64,000 bases of DNA from Fragum whitleyi (GCA_948146395.1 OX411544.1:56199360-56263359); one strand, 5' to 3'; shown: positions 9,330-21,004, numbered from the stretch's first letter. The notes: a model not told the origin generated them from the letters alone. Made by a program: numbers and translations.

Positions 9330-10300
9330 AGATCGAGCTTGCTACCACAAGAAACGTTCGCATCAACGGCCTGAATCTACCTCACTGCCGATACTCTTCA
9401 GTCAGAAAACAATACTGATGTTTTCATAAAGTGCAAATATACAAACATTATTTCCTTTGACTTGTTCATATATTACATGATAATTATTGTGGCAGTAAAA
9501 ACCTAAATTTAATTTTAAAGAATTTTTGTTTTAGAGTATTATAACAAAACAATGATTAACCAACGAAATCACACTATATTACACCAGGATCAATGCTGAC
9601 GCCCGTAATTTCCCGCCATTTTGTTTCAAACATTTTTTAGAACGGCGAATTAAAAGATAAGTGTTTTATAAACTTTCTTTATTTTATTTTACATCGTTTG
9701 AGATACAATGTCCTGTAACTTAATCTCTATCGATTCTGGTGCCTGGGAGATTCACCTTTACTCTAGCTGAATGTATAAGCCGTAGATAAATCATTTAGAT
9801 CACACACCAACGCTTTGCTTTTTGTTTTCATATTAATGATGACCCCGCCATAGCATGGTTGCTAGCTCACCAGACTCGAATTTAGATGGAAACTCACAAC
9901 ATTACCTCCTTTTAATGAAAAATGCATACACATTTCCTACTTCTTCAAGAACCAATTAGACGGTTAAAATTTCAATTATGCGAAATCGCGATTTTTTTCC
10001 CATTTAAAGATTATTTTAATGAAGTTGTTGGTTGTATTTTTTTCAGTCATTTTGGAGAGTTTTGAATGGCTTGAGTGAGTGTTTGGGATGATTGGTAGGA
10101 GCGTTGAAGGAATGATTTTAAATGATTTTGATCGGAATGAGTGTCATTAGCAATTGTCAATTAGCAAGTCATTTTGCATTTTTAATTTGTTCAGTATATA
10201 TTTTGGTCAATATGCAGATAAGTAACTGCATAGGACATTAATGTTATTATTTTTCAGAATTTTCTTAAGCGGCCTAAGAATACGTTACCATAGTAACATA
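9330..10300. other. Spacer with a family-D fragment and a lone X-box-like palindrome
   Basis: Positions about 10040-10160 carry the arm of foldback family D (GGAATGA.TTT..AATGATTTT, ATCGGAATGAGTGTCA). At 10284-10297 is GTTACCATAGTAAC, a 14-bp near-palindrome like the RFX X-box motifs seen at 31.8-33.0 kb. The rest is AT-rich with nothing recognised. Confidence 0.45.
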
Positions 10301-10306
10301 TGTTCG

Positions 10307-10944
10307 CTAAGGCGGGGGAGCGAGATAAAAATGTCGACAATCTATTAAATAAATCAAGTTTTCTGTGATTTTAGCTGTAATTCCTTGGCTAATTAAATAA
10401 AAAGCAAATAGAAAATTACATGTCATATTTAAAGACTTATTCGAGGACTTCTCACGGACGCATAATATTTTTTAATAATAAAGAATATTCTTGGAAAAAT
10501 TGACAAGACGTCAGCACTACAATATGAATGCCGTTTATTCGTTGATGTTTCGAGTTTTGTCATGGTATATGTTATTCATCAAGTCTAACACTTCATATAG
10601 TTTAGAAAAATGATAAAACAGTGCAGAAGAGAAGTTTTCTCAAAGCTACTCCGAATACTCAAAGAGAGCATGGCCTCAAAGGATTATTTGAAATGGTCTA
10701 ATGGAGTTTCAACGAACGAGAATATTCCAACTGATTCTCATTATTTTCCCGAAATGAAGGTCCTGCATTTGGCTCCCAACTTTACTAGAAATACCATGCA
10801 TATAGAAATTATAAACACACTTGATTTCAAATAATATGTGGAAATTTTCTGAAAGTTAGTGTATCAGGCACAGAAAGCCATGAAAGTATGTAGAAAAGAG
10901 TAATTATTGACGTCGTATTTGACTTTCTTGCTCCCCCGCCTTAG
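10307..10944. mobile_element. 638-bp element with CTAAGGCGGGGGAGC inverted ends
   Basis: CTAAGGCGGGGGAGC at 10307 is repeated inverted as GCTCCCCCGCCTTAG at 10930-10944. The ends are strikingly GC-rich against an AT-rich body. The interior has small open frames without domains. Superfamily and target-site duplication are unclear. Confidence 0.5.
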
Positions 10945-11306
10945 TATGAGGTGTCTGTATTGGTTTATGCATTTTTCAGCCGCAATTGAACGTAAACATT
11001 TAAAAAATTTCTACGTTTATCACATAAATGATTCATTAAAAGACTGTATAATTTTCATTTTGATAGTTAAGTTTTGTTATTTATCATTTTATGATCTTTT
11101 GGATCAACACTCGTATTATAAGTTGTATATGATAAAGATAAGTTCACCTTATCGTTGAAGTAATTCACTGGTTTTGCTTTTTTTGTTCAAGATAATACGT
11201 GTACATTCACAGGTTTAGATTTCTTTTAGAAAGTATTTCCCTCGACTTGTTTTTTTTTCATTCAATCATCCTAAAACACCAAATATACAAGAAAATGTCA
11301 GTCTCG

Positions 11307-11312
11307 TTTATT
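11307..11312 (-). promoter_or_regulatory. Possible poly(A) signal AATAAA of PAQR copy 2
   Basis: AATAAA on the minus strand lies 17 nt past the shifted stop at 11329. In the unshifted frame, however, the same bases are codons of the C-terminal tail (GAA AAT AAA), as they are in copy 3. It may therefore be a coding coincidence. Confidence 0.25.
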
Positions 11313-11328
11313 TTCTCCCACAGAATTT

Positions 11329-12297
11329 TTAACACATGATGTTAGTAGGATAATTGTTGTTAAACTTGTTACATACAAAACAGTTAAGACACAAAAATGT
11401 ATCAAATATATCTGGAGCACAATGCGAATTAGCGCCTGATTCAAAGTCGACATACAAAGACCTAAATTCAAGCCACTGTATGAAGATGACCAGAACGTGA
11501 AATATCTGGTGACTCTGACCGATGATATCAAATCGGCCAGGAAAATATCGTTCTGGAATGTGAAGTAAGAATGTAAAGGTCATTAAAATGAGGAAAAATA
11601 AAATGATAGAAATGTGGTTTAAGGAACTAAAGCTACACTCAGGGTCACGGAAACACGTGACATAGCGATATGCTGAGGGCGTAAAGCCTACAGAACTTTC
11701 TAAAATTAAACCAAAGCTGACGAGATACATTCTTGGGTTGTTACCAAAATGAATTTTGTTATAACATGCATTCAGAAAATTTAGATAAGAAAGAATGGTA
11801 TGAACCTTTGAAAAATATGGTCCTATTAAATCATGCATGTATTTATCCGAGAGGCCGTAATAGGAAAGAAAAACTGTGCCGTATCCCCATATAACAGCGC
11901 CCAAATAATCGAACTTAAATGCAAGAAAATTTACAGACGGTGATTTAGAATACAGCAAATGTGCAATGGCGCTGTTGAATAACGCGATACAACAACATGT
12001 CCCTAATCCAAGTGCAGTCCACTGTATCTGTGCATCACGTGATCTGTAAAAGAGGAAGTAGTAAACAGTCTGAATTGCGATTAAAAGTAGTCCGATACAC
12101 TGTGTCCATATATTGATGGTTTCGTTGTGAAGCTGAAATAAACTCTTGAAATAATAGCTCCATGGTTGATCAGTAAGCCTGTATCCTCGCTGAATGAACG
12201 GGAGATGTAGCTGGATCGGGATTTTAGACAGGGTAACTGTGCGTCTGAAAGACTTCTTTCTTTTGTCATCGTTGTTCTTCCTTTCTTGTTTAGCCAT
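11329..12297 (-). CDS. PAQR receptor, clade A, copy 2, C-terminus frameshifted
   Basis: This PAQR-family protein has 322 residues as read. It is closest to copy 3 (28150-29157). The opener RGYRLTDQPWSYYF is at 38-50, the HNETINIWTQ motif at 57-66, and the zinc set is His113, Asp130, His263 and His267. The cysteine pair is C215/C221. Two changes set it apart from copy 3. A deletion of about four residues follows GNNP near 186-189, in the loop before the fifth helix. One extra base at 11386/11387 (GTTAAGAC on the + strand against GTTAGAC in copy 3) shifts the frame after residue 304. The last 18 residues are then polar and end early, whereas the other frame still encodes the expected final helix and tail, ending at 11298. 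It is either a recent pseudogene, a shortened allele or a sequence error. The body of the frame is otherwise intact. Confidence 0.85.
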   Translation of the reverse strand: MAKQERKNNDDKRKKSFRRTVTLSKIPIQLHLPFIQRGYRLTDQPWSYYFKSLFQLHNETINIWTQCIGLLLIAIQTVYYFLFYRSRDAQIQWTALGLGTCCCIALFNSAIAHLLYSKSPSVNFLAFKFDYLGAVIWGYGTVFLSYYGLSDKYMHDLIGPYFSKVHTILSYLNFLNACYNKIHFGNNPRMYLVSFGLILESSVGFTPSAYRYVTCFRDPECSFSSLNHISIILFFLILMTFTFLLHIPERYFPGRFDIIGQSHQIFHVLVIFIQWLEFRSLYVDFESGANSHCAPDIFDTFLCLNCFVCNKFNNNYPTNIMC

Positions 12298-12330
12298 GTG
12301 AGATTATTTTTTCTGAAAAACACAAGCGAA
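12298..12330 (-). other. 5' UTR and splice acceptor of PAQR copy 2
   Basis: The minus strand reads GTGTTTTTCAG ending at 12313, then a 15-nt leader and the ATG at 12297. It matches the layout of copy 3 and supports a 5' UTR intron. Confidence 0.55.
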
Positions 12331-12599
12331 GTAAATCTTTAAAGTGAAGTATTATTGTTCGTGTACAACATTATAATAAATGCTAAACTAATTCTAAATA
12401 ATTGGCCGAAATATTTTATCCGTATCTCAATGAAAAAAAAATGATCTATTTTTATGTCTGTACAAAATATGCCTTGAAAACCCGAAATCAGTAGGACTTC
12501 TGCCTTGTTTTCAAGATTTTTGTTTCATATCCACATGAAACATATTTCTACATCTCCTAGGGAGTAACCATAACCCAGTCGTCCCATATATCAATTCAA

Positions 12600-12740
12600 A
12601 ATATCGTGAAATTGACTGTCATTCCGACCAAAATCATTCCAAATCATTCACTCAGCGCTCCATTCATTCATTACAAACACTCAACCAAATCAATCAAAAC
12701 GCTCCAAAATCATTTGAAAACATTATGCAGCATTTGGGTT
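12600..12740 (+). repeat. Foldback family D, single arm
   Basis: AAATTGACTGTCATTCCGAC, CAAAATCATTCCAAATCATT and CATTCATTCATTACAAACAC match one end of family D (see 42085-42485). No second arm is present, so this is a truncated copy. Confidence 0.5.
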
Positions 12741-13148
12741 GCATAACAGTTGAGGCTAAGTTTGACTACTAAAAACTAACATTTTTCGTTCAACTTTGTC
12801 GCCTTTTTCCTAGTTGTTAGCGAAACGAGTATCCGTTAATAGATTACGACGTTCAGGGCAAATAGCCTACTTAATCTTAAGGGTTTTATACCTGTTATTT
12901 GTTACATTCTGAATGAATAAAGTCTTTTCCATACGCGGAATATTTTCTCCAATCCGCATATTTCCCGTCGCAGTTTGAATAAAAACTTGTGATACTCAAA
13001 GCCGTCCTATCAACAGAGGAGTCGACATTAATATCAATTCCTAATCATCATTTCGATTTGTCAGAATTTCAATTTTGTCTACTTTTTTCTCCGAATAATG
13101 TATAATGAATGCTCTGGTCACAACTTATGTTGTTTCCTTTTATGGTAG

Positions 13149-13448
13149 TTTACAGTTTATATTCTCGGCAGAATATGTTCAGCTGAAAATAAGCAATTAT
13201 GTACAAGATGTGGTTCTGTGGTAGAGAATGTTACACTACACAAAATCTTATTTTGTCTAATAAACGGAACAGAGAGATCATACTTAGGAAAAAATATACA
13301 TTCCATCATCGGCTCTACAATGTATAACAAACTTATTCATAGGAGTCCGAAAAATCAAACTATTGATCATTTAACTAGATTAGTCCAATATTTTGAGGAA
13401 TATTGTGATGACTATAATAAAAACAATCGGGTTTTACAATGTGTTGTA
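13149..13448 (+). pseudogene. Non-LTR retrotransposon ORF2 C-terminal fragment (CCHC motif)
   Basis: One frame is open from 13149 and includes CTRCGSVVENVTLHKILFC, a C-x2-C-x9-H-x4-C pattern. That spacing is typical of the zinc-like motif near the C-terminus of LINE-type reverse transcriptases. There is no upstream ATG and no reverse-transcriptase core in the 400 bp before it, so it is a 5'-truncated remnant. A TA-flanked element begins at 13449. If that element and one TA are removed, the frame runs on for about 25 codons from 15191 to a TGA. That fits an insertion into this fragment but is weak evidence on its own. Confidence 0.45.
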
Positions 13449-13599
13449 CAGTCGATATTGCTCGAGCGACCACGTCTATTAAGCGACCAATTTTATTAAG
13501 CGACCACGATAAAAAGTCCCTTCACCGTATGCAAAATCTCTGACAAAGAGGACATTCTAAACGAAAAAATTGGTTATTGTTGAATCTTATGTTGTTGAA

Positions 13600-13660
13600 A
13601 CCATTAGAATCGTCTCAATAAGACGATTCTAATGGGTTTAAACATCATAGGATTCAGTAT
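13600..13660. repeat. Foldback family C, copy 1
   Basis: AACCATTAGAATCGTCT and AGACGATTCTAATGGGTT form a hairpin, flanked by CCTATGAT-type ends (ATGTTG / CATCATAGGATT). Related hairpins are at 37365-37435 and 40738-40805. Confidence 0.6.
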
Positions 13661-14579
13661 GACTTGACCGACAATCTATGAATGCTATCAAAATGAACCG
13701 TCATATTTATTATAATATTGATGTATCCTGGTTATCCCCTGAGTTTTGATCACTTTCAGCAGTATTTGAGTATCTAAAATCCGACATGTTTTCGGTATCA
13801 CAAATCTTATGGGGTCAGCCTGTCCAAGTATTGAAGAGATAATGTCTTATCAATCCTTGTATATGCTGTATCTGTTTATTTCTGTCTGATGTTGTGGGTA
13901 CTTGCAGCATGTATGTTTCTTTCGTGTATTCCTGTTTTCCTAAGAATTATTCACTCCTATGTATTGGGGTCAGTCTGTACATGTATTTCTGAGGCTGCTA
14001 CTGTAGGAAATCCCTGTGCATACTGTGTTTGTCTGTTTCAAGCCCTGTGTTGTAGGTACTAGAATACACGGAATAAATCATGTGCTGTAGACCCAGATCA
14101 GAGCTGTTGGTCTACATGCACAATAAAACACTTCGTGCAACTAGATCTTGTAGATTTCTTAGGGTATTCAGGTCGTTTGGAGACTTTTAGTCCATTTTTG
14201 CTTGATCGGGAATGCCGGAATCCATTCACAGCTTCGTCCGATTTTGACTGTCGATTTTTCATTTATTTATTTTCTGCAATGCAAAGACAACTAATGCATA
14301 TCATTTTCTGAGCATTATACTTAACTTAGAAATCGCTGTCGAGGTCTGACACTCGCTAGTTCTTGCATTTTTCGTCAAAAGGTCGATCTAATCTTGCAGC
14401 ATGTTTTCTATTTTTACCGGATATTGAGTGGATTCGGTGACCCGTAAAAGTTGCATTACGTGTACAAAGTTTGTTTATATCACATGATCGTCAAGGTCAA
14501 TTTCACTATTATTTATAGTAACCACGTTTTAGGGGTTTTGACAGCTTCTTTTCACTAAATATTTGATTTTTGTAAGGAG

Positions 14580-14816
14580 GTTAGTTCCTTAATTTAGGGA
14601 AAGCCGTCAGAACCATTTCAGAGTCTTCTAGGGTGACCAACGACGTCGTGACCCGTTTTTTGGGTCGCGACCAATTTTTTTGGCCGTACGACCAACTTTT
14701 TTGGTCATGACCAACGTCGTGACCAATATTTTTGGTCGCACGCGCTCGAATAGTATAAATAGGCAGCGGTTCTTTGGTCACCAGCTCAGACCGATCTCGA
14801 GGGTTAGGGAACTAAC
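14580..14816. mobile_element. 237-bp MITE with TTAGTTCC ends and GGTCG/CGACC repeats
   Basis: TTAGTTCCTTAA at the left faces TTAGGGAACTAA at the right. The middle is a run of short palindromes (GTGACCAACGACGTCGTGAC, GGTCGCGACCAA, GGTCATGACC, GTACGACCAA) separated by T-runs. It is nested inside the TA-flanked element above. No coding capacity. Confidence 0.6.
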
Positions 14817-15569
14817 ATTACGTCGCTATTTTGCTTCACTCTACCAAATTTAGGAATTTATAGGAAGAATTGTATTGAAAACGTTGTAACTACAGTAAAG
14901 AAATAATAATTGTCGCGTAGACTGAAATTTAAATGGTCGTTTTCGTCATTCTTTGAATTCCTTTACTGACTGAGCTCACTTTTGGCAGCGGCAACCCTCG
15001 AGCGACGTGTTGCAGTTAAATCTGCAACTTTCAACAGATAGAGAGATAGAGAGATAGAAAGAGGTGGATGAGAGAGAGAACCGACCCTGTCCCCTGACTC
15101 GTTACAATATTTTGTCTTAAGCGACCATTCCCGAAAACGACCGCTTTTTGGTGGTCCCTTAAGTGGTCGCTTAACACAAGATTAACTGTATTTGCTTTTC
15201 ATAAAGTGGTTCGACGATCTCACTATCTGTACAAAAATGAACTAGAAGATGTTGAAAGCGACCGATGACAAGAATTAGCATTGACAAATCAGATAGAGTA
15301 GGAGAGTCTCCTGATCAATTAAAATGATTGGTTGGAAATACAGGGAAAACGTATGCTATTTGCTTTTACTCTTTAGATCCAACAATTTATTTTTGAAATT
15401 ACTCTTATTGCGTCCCGTTCCAGTCTGTAAACATTTATAATTCGTTGCGATATTCTTCCATAAACGGCAGTAAAAGGCATTATGTCTTTTTCTTATTTTG
15501 TACCTTTCATACCTAAATTATTCACTCATTATTTAAAACATTCATTTACAGGTTCCTTTACATATTCAT

Positions 15570-15676
15570 TTACAATCATTCACACATTCATTCATTCATT
15601 CATTCATTCATTCATTCATTCATTCATTCATTCATTCATTCATTCATTCATTCATTCATTCATTCATTCATTCATT
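15570..15676 (+). repeat. (ATTC)n microsatellite
   Basis: About 26 uninterrupted ATTC units, bordered by looser ATTCATTTAC repeats. The same tetranucleotide occurs in the arms of family D, and a family-D end lies at 15822-15925, so the array may have grown out of such an arm. Confidence 0.95.
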
Positions 15677-15821
15677 TAAATCTTATTTGATTCATTTGTT
15701 CGTTCACTTGCTCGTTAGTTCGCTTGATTTTTATTTTCATGTTATTTCAATTGATTGTATATATGTATGTGCTCTTCAGTCTTTTGGATGAAAATAAAGT
15801 ATATATATACGTGTATTTAAT

Positions 15822-15925
15822 TAAAGGGAGGTAATAGATATCGCTAATTTTGTTCACCACTCCACACACTCATCCAATTTTATTCCAAAATCATTCACCT
15901 TGTCATTTTCACGATATTATTAACT
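15822..15925 (+). repeat. Foldback family D, right part
   Basis: AAAGGGAGGTAATAGATATC, GCTAATTTTGTTCA and CCAAAATCATTCACCTTGTC match the centre and right end of family D. The left half is missing or replaced by the microsatellite. Confidence 0.55.
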
Positions 15926-16129
15926 GTGGCCAGTGCTCTACGGAACAGAAAAAATATGAACACCAAATGACATAGACCATTCATGAAAAAAATAAAGATT
16001 AAAGAGAACCAATTATTCTTTTGATCATTAACTATTGATTACGTAATTAACAACTCATGTAGCACTCTTTTTTGCTGTAAAAATATTATAAAGTGTTAAA
16101 GCTTTATCTCGCTTCTTAGTTCTACCTAC

Positions 16130-17310
16130 TAAGGAAAGTTATAGTCCGACAGAAACATGGCATTGTTAACGTGAACCTGGAAGTAGGGTTCTAAGTTTTT
16201 TTTCTTGACTTATTCTTGTAGCAAAGGCCTTCCTCAACCAGGATCTGGTTGGTGACATCTTATCATCATTGAGCATTTTGAAAAAGTCGAGATGGCAGCC
16301 AGGGCTATCAAAAATCAAGCCAACGGCTCAATAGATTACTCTTTTTGAAATATAAAACTGATTTGGGTGCTCATTTCATTGTCAAGATACCAACCTGAAG
16401 CTATGTAACAAAGTAAAAGCACAAAATGACATTATATATGAGAATAAAAATCAAGATGGCAGCCAAATCTAATTATAAAATGGTTTTTAAAGTTATTCTC
16501 GATTCATGCTAATTATAAGAATCTAAGAAGTGTGTTTAAGGATTTTCTAAATAAACTTTTGTAAGCTGTAAGCTCAAAATATCTGACTAGTTACACCTTC
16601 TATCTAGTATTAAGCAAATTTTTGATATAAAGATGGCAGCCAGGAAACACAAGATTTCTACTTCATGCTTAAAGTTTGCAAGGCATTTACACTAATCTCT
16701 TTTTCTAATAGCTAAAGCCTAGCCTATCAAGAATCCGAATAATGGTGCATTTACATCAAGAAATAATTTGAAAAAAGTCGAGGTGGCAGCCAAATTCACT
16801 CGAGACATGCATGTACTTGCCACTAAGATTTTACAATTCATCTCAATTTTGCACTCAACTTAACTGATAAGATGCGTATTTGAAGTTTCCTGGTGTAATG
16901 AACACACTAAATTATGATTAGAATAGAATAGTTGTCAAGATGGCTGCCAAATGAAAAACTGCGTGATTTTAGTGTAAATAAAGGTATATATGCCTTTTTG
17001 TAATCATTTGAAGATACAACTAAAATCTCTTTTTTGATAAGTTGTTCAAATCATACATAACTATAGACACCTTTTACCATGTGAATATATGTTGGTATTG
17101 AACTGCTGCCTGAGCAAGACAGAGAAATAATGGTCTACAGTTTGTTTAGAGAGTTTATAACTTAATACAAGCACTTAAATGACAAGCAAGAGAGTATGAT
17201 GATCTGTTTTTCCAATGGCTAAAACATATCAACTAAAAGTCGGATTTTTGATAACTATTTTCAGATGTAAAGTATTACAACATCTTAGTTTCAAGATGGC
17301 AGCCTTGTTG
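16130..17310 (+). repeat. Left arm of a large inverted structure: ~160-bp repeats with a YY1-like core
   Basis: The core AAGATGGCAGCCA (or a one- or two-base variant) occurs at 16288, 16451, 16628, 16778, 16935 and 17291. The first five are spaced 148-177 bp apart, with diverged flanks that share TCTCTTTTT.. pieces. The outer margin 16130-16262 (AGTCCGACAG, GAAGTAGGGTTC, TTCTTGACT.ATTCTTGTAGC) is repeated inverted at 23640-23772. The core matches the published YY1 consensus (CAAGATGGCGGC) except at the CpG. Regulatory function is inferred only. Confidence 0.6.
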
Positions 17311-17639
17311 CTTTTCCTTCCAAATATTATCAAATTTATTTGAACAAATATGACAACGCTAGGAACGTGTTGACAATACATGTTTGTGTAATTATAGTCA
17401 ATATGTGGTTTCTAAACGTTTTAAAAGGACCCTTTATCTGGACCATTTGAATGCGCTTTTGAAAAAAAAACGCCAATAAAAGTACTTTTTCTAAGAGAAT
17501 GAAAATTAAGCATTGAAGATCGCATTAGTTTTAATCATAAAGTATTTAAGTGATATCAACATAAGTACGGTGGGGATTTACTGAGACTCATATTCAATTT
17601 TATTTTTTCATAACATTCAAAGATACTTACATAGCCATT

Positions 17640-18020
17640 TGTTACTAGTATTCCATGTGATTTGAACCTAAAGCGACATGTTTATGTCCACCAGAGGCGT
17701 TTATGGTAAGGTGTAAGAATAAAAGATGATGAGTGCTAGCATATGCTGGAATCAACTGTCCGGACTTCGGCATCTGTTCCAAAAGTAGTTGCCAATGTAT
17801 TGTACTAAGTAAGTGGTAATGCATTTATGAATGGTGGTAAAGGTTTCCGAACCTATATTGCAAATAAAAGATATGATTTTTAACTTTTTCCTTAAAAGTC
17901 TTGGTTCAGAAATCTACAGCTGTGTCTCAGGTTACAGCCATAAATTTTTTATTCTGTAGTATATTGTCTATTATATATCTTTACCGATTGATATTCAAGT
18001 CTGAAGTTCTGGTACATTAG
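17640..18020 (+). repeat. Segment X, shared with 34080-34475
   Basis: About 380 bp align by eye with 34080-34475. Shared blocks include GCTGGAATCAACTGTC (GCTCGAATCAACTGTC there), GATTTTTAACTTTTT, TCTGAAGTT.TGG and a TTACTAGT..TATTC region. It lies inside the large structure here and inside the 3.9-kb element there, so the two structures are related. Confidence 0.55.
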
Positions 18021-18029
18021 ATATATATT

Positions 18030-18402
18030 TAGACCACGCTTAAAGCGAATTGGCCAATCAGAGAACAGTCTTTCAAAAGAATAAATCACAGATACAACTC
18101 CGAGCCTTGTATTTACAGATATACGATGGTAGCATGTCGTGCACGTGAATCTCGACAGGTTTTGTGTGCCGCGCCATTGCAGAAAGATGACGAGCATTTT
18201 ATATGGGCGCCTTTTTCCAAAAGACTTTTTACAGTCGCAAAAAATGAAAAAGATCTGCAAAATAAGTAACGGAAATAAATTCATAAGAAATGTCAGCATT
18301 TTTACACATTTTTACAGCAATTTTTCAAATCGAGTTTACTCTTTTTTGTCATTCAGAGGTTCAGGTAAAAAAATACAGGCAATGTTAGAAAAGCGTGGTC
18401 TA
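18030..18402. mobile_element. ~373-bp MITE with GACCACGCTT ends
   Basis: TTTAGACCACGCTT at 18028 faces AAGCGTGGTCTAA at 18390-18402, and TA borders are present. Open frames crossing it on both strands have no recognisable domain. It appears to have landed at the edge of segment X. Confidence 0.5.
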
Positions 18403-18422
18403 AGTCAGATAGAAAATCTCGT

Positions 18423-18482
18423 GCCGCGGTATATGGTAAATAGACACTCGCTGACGCCCGTGTCTATTTCCCATATACCACT
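18423..18482. repeat. Hairpin
   Basis: GGTATATGGTAAATAGACAC pairs with GTGTCTATTTCCCATATACC around a short GC-rich loop. It is probably another mini foldback element. Confidence 0.6.
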
Positions 18483-18806
18483 GCTCTCGTTTGCTTTACA
18501 TATATAAAATATCATTTAGTGCATCTTCATTGTGTGTGAATACTATAGTTCTGCAAGTTTATGTGAGTATCGAGAAACCGTTATTGCCTATCATTTTCGA
18601 TGTAAAATTGATCTTTGACGCCTCACTCTAAATTGTACAACTGTAGTATAGGTATATTTTGTAAACTGAGCTCTGACGTAAGCAATGAGTCCATAATTAA
18701 ATCGGGTATGACTAAAAAACAAATGGTAAGAATTTAGCCTGACCCCTTCACTGCAATTAGGAAAACACATGTTTGAGTGAACCTTGCGTTTTAAGACAAG
18801 CAATAC

Positions 18807-21004
18807 TATGGAACGCCACAGCTGTCATATGTTTTGAAGTGTAGTATTAATATGCCCAATTTCAATATTAAAATGTCTAAATCAAGTGTAATTATGCTCA
18901 AATGTAGTGTTGCTTTGTCCAAACTATATAATATACTGTCAAAAGGAATTTACCTTTTGACATAATAAGCCCATGTTCTGACAAATCAACATATTGTTTT
19001 GGCAGAACCACATTACCTTCTAACATAATAAGACAATGTTTGAATATAACATTGCGTTATTTGGGCAAAACAATGCTTCCTTTTGACATACTAAAGTAAT
19101 GTATTGACCAGTCAACGCTACGTTTAGACTTAATTACACTACAATTGGACATGACAACAAACTGCATATACAAGTCAACACGATATTTGGGCATGACTAC
19201 ACTTCCTTCGAACAAAATAAGATAAAACGTTGACAAATTAACGCAATATTTTAACAAAATCAATCTTACTCTTCGCATGATACCTCGGTTTTTCACAAGA
19301 GAACACATTTTTCGAACATAATGACACTACCTTTAGACATAATAAGCCCATGTTCTGACAAGTCAACATATTGTTTTGACAGAACAACTTTACCTTTCAG
19401 TATAATAAGACCATGTTTCAATATAGCATTGTTTTTTTTTGGACAAAACAATGCTTCCTTTTGACATACTAAAGTAATGCATTGACCAGTCAACGCTATG
19501 TTTTGACAAAATCACACTATAATTCGACATGTTAACATACTGTAAAGACAAGTCAAAACGACATTTGGGCATGGCCACACTTCCTTTAAACAAAATAAGA
19601 TACAACGTTAACAAATTATCACAATATTTTAACGAAATCAATCTTAATTTTCGCATGATAACTCGGTTTTACACAAGAGAATACTTTTTTGAACATCATG
19701 ACACTACCTTTGGACATAATAAGCCCATGTTCTGACAAATCAACATATTTTTTCGACAGAACCACATAACCTTCTAACATAAAAAGAGTATGTTTGGATA
19801 TATCAACGTGTTATCTGGGCATAACAATGCTTCCTTTTGATATAATAAGACAATGCATTGACCAGTCAACGCTACGTTTAGACTTAATCGCACTACGATT
19901 CGACATGATAAGATACTGCATAGACAAGTCAACACGGTGTTTGGCCATGACTACACTTCCTTTGAACAAAATAAGTTAATGTATAGAAAAATCAACACAA
20001 TATTTGAACAAAACCACGCTTACTCTTCGCATGATAACTAGATTTTTTCCAAGTTAACACATTTCTTTAACATAATGACACTACATTTGGACATGATAAG
20101 CCCATGTTCTTACAAGTCAACATATTGTTTTGACAGAACAACATTACCTTCTATCATAATAAGAACATTTTTTAATATAGCATTGTGTTAATTAGACATT
20201 ACAATGCTTCCCTTTGACATACTAATGTAATGCATTAACCAGTCAACGCTTCGTTTTGACCTAATCATACTACAATTCGACATGATAGCATACAGTATAG
20301 ACTAGTCAACACGATATTTGGGCATTACCACACTTCCTTTAAACAAAATAAGATAAAACGTAGACAAATTAACGCTATTTTTTAACATAATCAATTTTAC
20401 TATTTGCATAATGACTCGTTTTTACCCAAGTTAGCACATTTCTTGGACATGATGACACTACATTTGGACATAATAAGCCCATGTTCTTACAAGTCAACAT
20501 ATTGTTTTGACAGAACCACATTACCCTCTTACATAATAAGATCATGATTGAATATAGCATTGTGTTATTTGGACATTACAATGTTTCCTTTAGGCATACT
20601 AAAGTAATGCATTAACCAGTAATTATAATAAGATGGTTCTAAGGCAAGCCATCACATTATTTAGATGTAATTACACTACGTTTTCAAATAATAATGTAAT
20701 TCTAAGACAAGTCAACAGCATGCTTTGACTTAACGACACCACCATTTGACACAATCAGATAATGTTCAGACAGGTCAGCACAATGTGTGGCCATGGTCAA
20801 CGTACCTTTTGGTATGATAAGTTATCGCTTAGACAAGTCAATACTCATTTTGTATATAACCAGACTTCCTTATGACAGTATATTATATAGTTCGGACAAA
20901 TCAACACTACATTTGAGCATAATTACACTTGATTTAGACATTTTAATATGGATAATGGGCATATTAACACTACTGTTCAAAACATATGACAGCTGTGGCG
21001 TTCC
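18807..21004 (+). repeat. Higher-order satellite: six ~63-bp monomers per 377-bp unit, inverted ends
   Basis: The marker AATAAGCCCATGTTCT recurs at 18966, 19341, 19719, 20096 and 20470, i.e. every 374-378 bp. Each period splits into six diverged monomers of 62-63 bp with the pattern AATAAG..AATGTT..GACAAGTCAACA...TTTGACAT. After 20630 further single monomers follow out of phase. The first ~150 bp (18807-18950) are monomers in the opposite orientation and form an inverted repeat with the last ~145 bp (20860-21004). The flip occurs at a perfect little palindrome, GTCAAAAGG..CCTTTTGAC at 18937-18960. Open frames here only translate the repeat. Confidence 0.85.

Larger units (their letters stand above)
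13449..15188. mobile_element. 1.74-kb TA-flanked pogo/Tc1-mariner-like element, non-coding
   Basis: The ends are CAGTCGATATTG...AGCGACCAC on the left and its inverse GTGGTCGCTTAACACAAGAT then TAACTG on the right. Each is bordered by TA (13447-13448 and 15189-15190). TA duplication with CAGT...ACTG termini is the signature of the Tc1/mariner/pogo group. AAGCGACCA blocks are repeated just inside both ends. I found no transposase, so it is non-autonomous. A family-C hairpin (13600-13660) and a second small element (14580-14816) sit inside it. Confidence 0.65.

Noticed and set aside
15482..15679. Open frame with FIHS repeats
   Set aside because: It is the translation of the ATTC microsatellite.
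18966..20540. CRISPR-like regular repeats
   Set aside because: The repeats are contiguous diverged monomers without unique spacers, in animal DNA. It is a satellite.
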